Source: Leptoclinus maculatus | Lineage: Eukaryota; Chordata; Actinopteri; Perciformes; Stichaeidae | Assembly: GCA_032191485.1 (NCBI GenBank) | Contig: JAVDOI010000007.1 | Location: forward strand, 3,411,042-3,475,041 | DNA length: 64,000 nucleotides | Reading direction: 5' to 3' | Shown: in pieces, positions 35,748 through 47,400 of the stretch | Numbering within the stretch: the first letter of the stretch is position 1 | Layout: every line of letters begins with the position of its first letter | Notes under the pieces: model-generated | Told to the model about the DNA's origin: nothing | The model's input: the letters and a program-made list of their open reading frames with translations, nothing else | The model's database searches: none | Program-made: the position numbers and the translations under genes

Positions 35748-38700
35748 TCAGTGGAAGAGCAGCAGATCTCTGTCACTGCGTGGCCACAGGGGGAAGGCCT
35801 GGCTGTGCAGCTGCTGCCAGGCCTGCTGATACAAGCGGGAAGCCTGCTTGAAGTCCCAGTACGTCTTCAACTCTGTTCTCCTGAACAGATACACATCAGA
35901 AAACACAAGGTTATTGCTCACTCTTTGGTTCTTGTTCTTACATTGATCAGTTCAACAAATGTTGTAATTAATGACAACAAAAGTCGTGTGTGTTACAAGG
36001 TCCCCTACTTCTCACATGCGTAGAGGGATTACTGAACGGGCCTATCGGGCACAGGCACAGGGGCCCAAAGTGTCAGGGCCCCCCCAGCCTTCACCTACAA
36101 AATGTCACCCAAAGAGACACGTGCCAACCATGGAGAGACTCAAAACGACTACAAAGAGATGCAAAACAGCCGCAAAGAGACACACACAAAAGGGGCAAAA
36201 CAAAAAACAAAGACACATAAAGCAACTACAAAAAGATGCAAAACGACTAGAAAGAGACAAAAAGAAGAGTCTCAAAACAGTTACAAAGAGGCACAAGATA
36301 ACCACAAAGAGACACAAAGCAACTACAAAATGATGCAAAACGACTACAAAGACGTACAAAATGAGCACAAAGATGTGTAAGAACTACAAACAACACAAAG
36401 TGGCTTAACAACTATAAAGTCTGTGTCTTGCTGTAGGAGAGGTGTTAGGGTCTTATGCACCGTGTTTCCCCTACCATTGTATTAGGGGGGCGCCCCGCCC
36501 GCCCCAACGGCACCCTCCGCCCCCCCTTGAAGGTTGAGTTAATTTTGTTTTCTATATAGCGCCAGATCACAACAGAAGTCATTTCAGCAGTGGCGGCTGG
36601 TCCATAGAGGGCGCTAGGGCGCCGCCCCCCCTTGAGCTTCAAATAATTAAAAATAATAAAAATAATAAACTATACAAATTGTCAATATTTGTGTTTTTGA
36701 AACATGGAATCACCCAGTAATATGTGTAAAATATGATATCTGCGGTAAATATATGCTTTTCCTGCACGTCCTCTCTGCCTGTCTGCAGGTCCTCTCTGCG
36801 TGTGCACGTCTCAGCTGATGGGGCGCTGGAGAAACTGCCCCAAAGAGGCGGGTCTATAAAGCAGTTTAGCCAATGATGCTTTAATGCTGACTAAAGATAT
36901 AAATGAGTGACATACAATTTAGCCAATCAGCGTCCTCAAATAGATTCAGCTTGGGGCAGATTTCGTTCTGCCCCAAGCTGCGTTCTCGTCAGGACTAGTC
37001 TCTACAGGCGAGCGCCAGCACGAGCACTGCTCCTCCAAGACCTGTTTGAGAGGAGAACTGAGAGGAGAAAATACAGCTGAAAGAGCTGATCCCAGATCAG
37101 CCTGACCTCACAATCAGACAGCAGACTAGCAGGAAAGGGAAGTATTCCATGCGAAGCTTCTCTACTAGCTGTACACCAGACAGGGTTGGCTCGCTGGATG
37201 CAGTCATGATAATAACTTATTTAGCTTTTTAACACAACGGGGACAGATCCAGCATGGACAGTTAGGGAGTGAGGGACATGAAGCACCTGTCTGAGAAATG
37301 GATATATAGTTATATATAAATAATTATATATATGTGTGTGTGTGTGTTTTATATTATAGTGAATATTATTATATGATATATATATTATTATATTATACAG
37401 AATATTATTATATGATATATATATTATTATATTATACAGAATATTATTATATGATATATATATTATATTATACTGAATTGCCTGTGAGGGTGACTATAAT
37501 AAGATGTCCTGACGTGTTATTTACTGCTTTTTTTCGTGTTGGAATAAATGTTAAATATTTAACTGCAAAGTAATAATGCGCGTTTGATACCTTAATTTTT
37601 TTTGCATTAAATCATTCTGGGATGTTTGCTGAAATTGATTGGATGTGACACAGCCCTACCAAGAAAATGTTCCACCAGCCGCCACTGCATTTCAGGTTCC
37701 CTTTCCTATAGAACAGGTCTATACCTTGTTCTTTTATTAAACAACCTTATATTATTTATCTTATTTACACGACGGCATGTCATATCTGTCTCTACATGGT
37801 CGCGCGTTTACAATTCTCCTCTGCTCTCTGTATCGCGCACGGCGGAGTTCCGCCCCGATGCGCCCGCGCACACAGACACACGCGCGCGCACACAGGTGAG
37901 CACACCAGCGGACAGAGAGCGCGCTTCGCTAAGTACAGGAAAGAGCCCAAGTGCTGCACGTCCTGTGCTTGGACGCCCTGTGCTGCACGCCCCCCTTCCC
38001 CCCAAAGCTGTAAACCTAGGGGAAACACTGATGCATGTCTGTGCCCAGGCACCCAGTGTCTCATAATAATGCTCACATGTAATCGTTTTGGAAGTTCCTT
38101 CTATTCCAAAAGATTAAATTCCATCAGTGCTCTCTGAATGAATACAAACATCCGTTATGCTCGGCTGGAGAGTGCTTGTTACAATGGAAGTCCGTTTGAA
38201 TGCCACTGTGGCCTAATCAGCTCATAGCTCTTTAGTAATACAAACATTTTTTATTTTTGCGTGACATTTAATTTATACAACTTTTCAGTTTGTTGCTTTT
38301 AGTTTGCCGTTTTTTAATTTGCTGTATTTATTTAATCTCGTTTCTATTATTGCTATTTGATTGTAATTTGTGCAGGTATTGTAAGCAAAGGATACGTGTA
38401 GTGATATGAATCTAAATCCCCTCAACCAGAGCCTCCATTCATGTTATTAGTGTCTTTCCCGCGATGCCAAAAGGTCTGCAGCAAAAAGGCTAAGCGTTAA
38501 CGTGCCAACCCACAATCAGGTTACTGAGCCGCATTAGGAACAAAATCTTGTGCAGATAAAGTGTCCGTCTGCTTTACGCAGTGATTTATGTCCCATCATA
38601 CACAATGCAAGACGAATACACACCCCCTGTCCTCACCAGACTGTCGTGTCCATGTGCTGCACTGGGATCAGGTTATCTGCTCAAATGCTGATGAACAGAG

Positions 38701-41390
38701 AGACCGCTGTTCTCCCTGTGGAGAGGATCCTCAGCCACACTAACAGATGAAATGTGAGCACTAAATGTCACGCACAAAGACCCGGCCACAGCACACACTC
38801 ATACGCAAACACACACAGACGATATTTGTTGTGTAATCTCAAGCGCTTTAAGCAGCAGATGAGACGAGAGTTGCCCACAAGGACAAACTGATGAAAGTCA
38901 GATCCACTCGTTTGGAGATCTTCTTCAGCGTTTTGGGTTGTTTGAAAACCGCAGTGACATTATCAAAGAGTCTATTGTTTGTTACCTGAGGGAGTCAGGA
39001 AGTGCTCCTGGATCAGTGGCCGCCACCACAGACAGGAAGGAATGGAAAAGCTCCAGTTTACACAGGAGAGACCTGAAGACACAAACATGCATGAATTTCA
39101 CAGAGTTTGGGTGTAAAGGAATAGTCTATACAATGACCAAATTCAGCAAAGTGACTTCTGTTTATATAATAATATTATATATAATAATGTGTGATAGAGT
39201 CAGAGAGTGTTGGCTCTACCTGGCTTTAGCTGTGCCCAAGGCCTTCTTGGTGACTCCGTGTTTGTAGCCGTTGGCGGTGACATCTAGTGGCCGCTCGGTC
39301 ACGTTACACCAGCTGATGGCTGAAACACAGGTAGGCTTTTCTCACTGCAGCTTAGCCCGGGGCTAATCACAGCCCCCGGGGCTAATCACAGCCCCCGGGG
39401 CTAATCACAGCCCCCGGGGCTAATCACAGCCCCCGGGGCTAATCACAGCCCCCGGGGCTAATCACAGCCCCCGGGGCTAATCACAGCCCCCGACACAAGA
39501 GACACAAATCATTGCAGACTCTCAGAAACCTTTCTGAGTTTGAATCCCTGATATCGGAAAGAAGACTTTGTGTGCCAAAATGCAAAACCAACCGCTTGAA
39601 GCTGACGTTTGGTCCAGCATCAATCAAGCTACTGAACTCCCATGAATCCAATAAAAAACAATGTGCAATAAATACACAAGCACTTTAATCTGCCGTGTTG
39701 TCAATGTCTTTTACTGTGTGTTTGAAGATGGTTTCTTGTTTTTGTGATGCGTTTTTTTTAATTTATTTTAAAGTAATATATCATATTATCATATATCATG
39801 TAAATTCAGTTATGGCTGTTGGTTTTGGGTGTGCCGCCCCGAGATTCTTAGTCGGCCCATCGGGCACCTCTATGAACAATGTCTGGGAGCGCCACCTATC
39901 GACTTTTGAGAAGTGCTGAAATGTGAAGATCAGAACGGCATCAACCACCATAGATTTCAAATGCAGTCTAAACAAAGTCACTTTCCAGATCTATCTTAGT
40001 GGGTAGAAGACATTAGCTAGTGGCCCAGTATTTAGTGGAAAGGTTTAAACATGTATTTGGTGGAGAAAGCTAGCGTGTAACGTTACACCAGAGAGACATT
40101 ATGAGCTACAAGTCTCTAGATCAGGCCTGGCCAACCCGCGGCTCCCGAGCCGCATGCGGCTCTTTGCCTGGTTTCATGCGGCTCTTACGTTCATATCGAA
40201 GTTTGTGTGCGTGTTTGCTTCGCTTGAGTTCAATACGGTATTTTCGTCAAACGCGCATGTGCGTGAGATGAAAATACCGCAAAGTTTCCCAGTAGGGGCA
40301 AGATCATTTGAGTAAACAATTTGTGTCCAGTTCGCTCTCAAAATGGCAGGGAAAAAATGCACAGCAAAACGAAAATATGAAGATGAACACAGGACGTTTT
40401 TAACAGAGTGGGAGAGTTTATATTTTTTTGTTGAACGTAATGCCGTGAAACTGTTAATGGAAGAGAAGGACAAGGACTATCCGAGCTCTCGGACCTCGAG
40501 TGGATTATGGATCTGGCCTTTTTGGTCGACATGCTGTGTCACTTGGACAGACTGAACCTGACCCTGCAGGGTAAGTTAAAGATGCTGCCTGACCTGGTGC
40601 AAAGTGTGTTTGCGTTTGTCAACAAACTGAAGCTGTTCAAGGCGCATATTCAAAAGGGAGATTTAACGCATTTTCCCACTCTGCTAAAAGCCAAGTCACC
40701 AGCGCCGCCCTGAATAAGCAAAGAGACAGATATGCAACACTGATTGAAAACCTGCACGAAAGCTTTGTGACCCGGTTCCGTGATCTACAACTGAAAAGGC
40801 CACAGATTACGTTCCTCGTCGACCCATTTAATGCAGAGACGGACTGTTTGAAAGCCCCGCTAGTCACAGATGAGGCCGCGGATGAGTTGGAGATGATCGA
40901 TCTTTGTGAGGAGGACCAACTGAAACCTGCTTTAAGGGAAGGGACCATTGAGTTCTGGAAAAGTGTGCCAATGGAAAAATACCCCAATGTCAAACGGGCT
41001 GCGCTTAAGATACTGTCAATGTTTGGGTCAACATACGTCTGCGAGTCTGTTTTCTACCCTGAAACACGTGAAATCAAAGCATCGATCTGTTCTGACTGAC
41101 ACCCATGTGAAAGAATTGCTTCGAGTGGCAACAACGGAATACAAGCCAGATTTGAAGAGGATTGTTCAAGGCAAGGAATGCCAGAAGTCCCACTAAGCAA
41201 CATGCATAGTAAAAGACAAACGCGATTGTAAATTATTATATTTTTGTTTGTGGACTTGGTTGAACTGAGAGTTTGTGTGTGTGAGACAGTGCACACAATG
41301 TTCATTGTTGAAAATGACTGGCCTGTGGTCTTAGTACTGTAGGAGTCAATTTCTGTCATTATCATGTTGGTGTGTGACATTTACAATAAA

Positions 41391-41465
<75 letters not shown>

Positions 41466-44400
41466 CCATGTGTATGATGTGGCTCTTTGCGGTAACACAG
41501 TAAAAAATGTGGCTCTTAGTCTCTGACTGGTTGGCCACCCCTGCTCTAGATGATCCAACTCTGTTATCTGTGTTCATGTACAGAACGTCAAACCACCTTT
41601 GCAACCTCTGAGTATGAAGGCAAATCACTGTCAAAATCCGAGAGAGCAAATGAGATCCGTATTTTACTTTGACGAGCGCTTTTACATCACTCCGCGAGCA
41701 TCATTCTAACAGACCTCTGTCCAACAGACCTAGCGTCTCAGAGTGATATCCGGTCAAAGTAAAACATGCGCGCGGCTGTTTGATTTGCGTGCGTGTGGAT
41801 CTCATTTGCGCTCTCAGATTTTGACAGTGATTTGCCTTCATATCTGTTTGACTCAAACACCATGAAGAGACTCAGAGGTTTGACTGTATTCAACACGGTT
41901 AATAGCTCGCAGTCATAGACGCCGTCGGTGTTTCGGTTATGTTTATAATTTACCAACCTTTTACATAAATTACTACGAGCGACCACGGACAAAGTTAACA
42001 CGGCCACTTATTGAAACTAAAACACCTGTTGCTGTGAAACGTTTGTGATCCTGTCTGAATTCTTATTATGAAATTATTCATAGTGAGTCTACCGCTTCTT
42101 ATGTTATCTCTTTCATCATTTCATATGTAGTACTCCACTCACGCTCAGAGGTAACAGAGACAGTTGATAACCAGCTTTTTGGAAGTTTTCCAAGACGTTC
42201 GGCTCAGAAAAGTCAGCTGACCCAAACAAAGCTGGACTAACATGAACTTGTTTCAGCATTTAAACATTGTTACAACTATAAATACAAACAACATAAACAA
42301 TATAAGCCACTGTCACACTCAGTTTATGAGTTTCAATTAACAGTAATCAGTTCGGACCATTTCACATCCGGCAGCACATTATTCCAGGAGAGAGGGGGAG
42401 CGTATCTAAACTGTAAAAACCAACATCTGTAGAACATTGTGAGAATGCACGACATGCTGGTGTGAATGACCTCGACTTAAAACATGGGATCAATGAGAAA
42501 GATTCACCGGGTTAAAGCAGGAAAGTGTTCACGTCGTCGGACAGTTGGGTGATTTCAGAGATTAAGTTGTGAGAGTTAAAAGTACTGTGCATTGACAATG
42601 TAACTCAACATCCATTATATTATGTTCAACTACCTCGAACAATGGACTTTTGTTTGGTTTCCAGTAGGGGTGTAACGATACGCGTATTCGTATTGAACCG
42701 TTCGGTACGAGGCTCACGGTTCGGTACGCATGACGAACCGAACAATACGTTCATACTAGTGCATTTGGAAATGCAGAAACTTAAATTGTGGGAAATATTA
42801 TGTTTTCGGTGGAGCCACTGTTCTCAAACTGGCAACACACATGACGTAACGGACAGCGTGCTCTCTGACACGCCCACCACCAAAGAAACACTTCCTACTC
42901 CAGTCGGGCACTTTGCGCTGTGAGACACGCTACACGAAGCTAACGTTAGCTCGGTACAACATGGCTAGTAATAGACCAGAAATAAAAGATCCTCCAACGG
43001 CCTACAGGTCTGGTGTTTGGAGCCACTTTGGTTTCTCTGTGAACTATGAGGGCGATGGCGAGAGAGTGGTGGATAAAAAAACAACGCTATGTCGCATTTG
43101 CTACACGAGTGTAGGCTACATCAGTGGGAATATCTCAAACATGCTAACACATTTACGCCGACATCACCCCAGTGTGGCAGTGGGTGAAACTAAACGAAAA
43201 CCTGGAGCAGCACACGCGCTTCAAACTCTCCCGAAGCATTTAAGCAGCTGTTCCCTGACGATGAGGGCTAAAGTGATCACCACAGCGGTTGGTACATTTA
43301 TAGCCGCGGACATGAGACCCGACTGTAGTGTAAAACGCTTTATGAACCTGCTGAATGTTATTGACCCTGTTACACTACTCCTTCACGAGCCCATTTCAGC
43401 CAAACCGTAATTCCCGCTTTGTACAAGAAAACAAAAGCACAAGTAGAGAATCACATGTCCGAGGCACCCGCTGCTGCTCTGACAACCTGGACGTCGAGGG
43501 CTACACAACGCTACCTGACTGTAACACACATTACCTCACCACTGAATGAGATGAAGAGCCATGTTCTTCAGACACAACGCTACCTGACTGTAACACACAT
43601 TACCTCACCACTGAATGAGATGAAGAGCCATGTTCACTAGGTGTAGTTCCATCATTGTTCATACTACAATTATGATGGAGAAGATGTAAGTAACAATACT
43701 ACATTACATTTTTTACCCCAGAAAATGGGTCACTCAGGTATAGTTCCATCATTGTTCAAAGTCAAAGAATAGCTTTATGATGTTAGTTTTAATGAATAAA
43801 TATATTTTAAAATAAAGTACGCTTCTCTGGCATTTCATAGTTTTCTACTGTATTGAAAACGTACCGAAACGTACCGAACCGTGACACCACTGTACCGTAC
43901 CGAACCGAACCGTGGATTTTGTGAACCGTTACACCCCTAGTTTCCAGGCAATTCCACAATATTAAGCACAAGTCGAAAGCTTTCAAGAGTTTTCCGATGA
44001 AAATTACGACTTCGTTGTTGAAAATGTGCCGTTTACAAGTCAGAAACTGGTAATAACCCTAACTCCCACATGACATGCACGTGAGTGATGATCCTACCTG
44101 CTCCACAGGGCGAGATGCGTCCCTGTGCCGCCTGGTGTCGGAGCTCAGTCTGGGCCTGGCTGAAGGGGAACTCCAAGCTGGAACAGAGCAGCTCAGGTGG
44201 ACACACAGAGAAACCAGCAGGGAGGTCCCACACATGGGAGCACCTGGGGAGGACAGGAGGACTACATTGAAGTCTGCTGATGCCCTTACACTGAGCCCGA
44301 AGTCTCAAAAGTCAATAGAGGCTGCAATACAGCTTTCACTTTCGTTACACCGTTGGGTGGTTTGATTTAATGTATAACAACAATGCATTGTATTTCATGT

Positions 44401-47400
44401 ACTCTTTATAAATAAATGTACTGAAGTTAAAAAGTACAATATTTCCCCCTCAAATGTAGTGGAGTAGAAAGGAGCATCAAAATTGTACTCTAGTACAGTA
44501 CTTGAGTAAAAAACAAATCACCTGCTGCTGCGAGCGACTGAGAAAGTAGGTGTAAAGGTCACTCAGCTTTTCATGATGTCGAAATATTAGGTCTTCTTCT
44601 AAAGTATCTCTTCCACTGTATTCATATCATCATAGGAACAATAACGTCTTTTGGCCTGACAGGTTTCCCTGGACCGTGGTTCTATCTGGACCCTGGTCAA
44701 TGCTGACACACACTGCTACTGGCTCCCTGTAGCATTTAGGATCCACTCACTCTCACTTACAGAGCACAACACAGCCAGACTCCTACATAGGGGACTGAAC
44801 TACTTCACCCATATTCACCTCAGGTCAAACATGTTAAATGATCTGTCCGTCCCACGCACTCGCCTTAAGACCCGTGGTGACCGAGCCTTTGAGGTAGTAG
44901 CACAAAGCTGTGGAATGGTCTGCCTGCACCCCTACGTTTTGCTGTGTCTGAACTCATTCAAAAATCAGCTCAAGACACACCTGTTTAGACTGGCGTTTGG
45001 GTAACAACTCATGTCCTAGGCCTGCTTTTAAACCATGTTTTACGTTTGTACTTTCTGTTTTTCTGCATTTTAATGTAAATTATTGGCCCTTATATGGTTA
45101 CATTGTGCTATTTATGTTTGTAATTCTGCTCATGTTAAGCACTTTGTGACTAATGTCTGTGAAAAGTGTGCTTTATAAATACATTTTACTTACTTACTTA
45201 CTTACTATCAGTATTATTAGTAGTCACATTGCTTGCTATTGCTGATACAATTACTGCTTCTGTTATTATTATTCTACTATACCCACTGCTGCGGTTATTA
45301 GTAGTAGTCGTAATTTTTCCATCATTATTCTGCTTACTACTCTCATTATATAATTTATGTCATATGAATGTGTTATAACTCTGTTATGTTAATTCTGTAC
45401 ACATGACATCTATCACACTTCTGTCTATCCTGATAGAGGGATCCTCCTCTGTTGCTCTCCCTAAGGTTTCTTCCTCTTTTCTTCCCGTTAAAGGTTTTTT
45501 TGGGGGAGTTCTTCCTGTTCTGATATGAGGGTCCTGGGACAGAGGATGCTGTATGTGTACATCAGTGGTGGGCCGTCCGGGCCTTCAAGGCCTTCTCTGC
45601 TGGCCTAAACAGAATCACAAAGTTATAGCTATTTTATAATTTAATAATTTTTCATAAATACACTACATGTATTATAATTAATATATTATTATTTTCTCAT
45701 TGCACAGCTACTGTCTTCCTCAGTTGCTCTGCTTCCAGTGCAGCTTGTTTTAAGTAGAGCTTTTATCCAATCAGATTTCACCTCTGTGTCTCTAGGTAGA
45801 AGAGAGGCCCGAGGCCTGCAGACTCACAAGTGAATCCCTTTGCAATTTAATTGAATGGGGACGATATTGTTGATTGTCATAGTCTTCAACCAATCACATC
45901 TTTAGTTTGACATGTTGGGCGTATTCTTTGACGTGTCAGAGCCTGCTAGCTGGCCTACAAGTACGTCAGCAATAACGGGCAGCTCAGTTTTCAGGTGCAG
46001 CTCTGTAGTGAGGTGCAGCATGCGCTGTGATTGGTCAGTGGGCGAGCACGTGACTATTGTGAACCGAAACTTAACTTGCCAGCAGAGCTTAGTTGGAGGA
46101 GTAAGAGTTCAAATTGAAAGATATGGAAGAAATTATGAAATGTTTAGGGTTTTGCTTGGTGTAGTTTATTTTATTTTTTACCTAGCTTTGTTTTTTTAAC
46201 ACTCAATGGCTAAATAAGGAGGAGAAACGGATTTAGCGGCGGAGTTACTGATAACGCCTTTCTCAAGAAGGACATTTCAGGAAAAGCTGGACATTGTAAG
46301 AAATGGTCAATCAACCCCACAGCTGGCAGCCCTGACTCAGCCAGGAAAAGGATTTGTATGAACGGTATTTCTTGCCGACAGCGCCAGAGAAGCGTTGCAC
46401 ATTTTATGGCTGGGAATGTGTTTCATTTTAACTGAGCTCCTGGTGTTTGGAGCTACGCTACGCTAACCTGAGGACGCCATAGCATGGGAGGACACAAGCT
46501 ACGGTGCTTTTGAAAACTTTTGGAGAGACTCGAGTGGATCTACAACTCATCGAACACGTTCGCAGGGAAACAGCTCCACAACCGTGGCCCGGCGTGCGGT
46601 CTGCGGCGGCCAGCGGGCGCCCCGGCGGAGGCGGGATCCCGGCCCCACTGCAAACCGGCTGCCGCAGACCGGCGAAATACAACTGGGAAGGCTCGACGGC
46701 CATGAATCGAGAAGGACTTCTTACTGGAACTGAAACGATGTACGTGGGATTAAACTCTTTAACAAAGAAAGGAGGATGGACTTTGTCTTTAAGTGAACAG
46801 CATTCGGTAAGTGACAAACTGCGTTTGTTTGTTTACATCTGCAGTAACGTTACTACTGTTCGTTTGTCTATCGTGTCGTTTTTATGAATAATATTTGAAT
46901 GGCTCGTGCTCTTGTGTGGTGGAATGCGTGGATCCGCTGCAGGTTTGCTGGATTGATGTGTCATAATGAGGTTATTAGGAGGTAATTCAACTGTAGTAGG
47001 ACAGCACAGAAGGCCCAGGTATAAAATCCACGGCCTGCCACTGGTGTACAGATTGTAAAGCCCTCTGAGGCAAATTTGTGATTTTGGGCGTTACAAAATA
47101 AATTGAGGTTTTTGGTTTGTAGTTCTCACATACCGAACGATTAACATCGGCCTGTGTCACTCTTACATTATCTCCTTAGGGGTATTCGCAAATGATGCAC
47201 TGCACTGTTCTGCTTTAGGGCGGGCTTACTGTGATTGACAGGTCTCTGCCGCTACCAGAGACGTATATGACGACTCTAAGCAACTCCTCCGCATTCCAAA
47301 TATGGTAACTTCTGTTTATCAGCTGCAAAAAACAACATGGCGACGGCTGTATTCCAAGATGGCGACAGTGAAATTGCCGAAACTCAAGGCTTCAAAACGG

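Noticed and set aside
36102..36380. Lys/Thr-rich ORFs here and at 49596-50135
   Set aside because: They are translations of a CTACAAAGAGACACAAA-type minisatellite open in several frames, not proteins.
37626..38137. Cys/Arg-rich ORFs in the GC-rich part of adat1 intron 8
   Set aside because: They lie inside the outer transposon 36460-38030 and have no recognisable domain.
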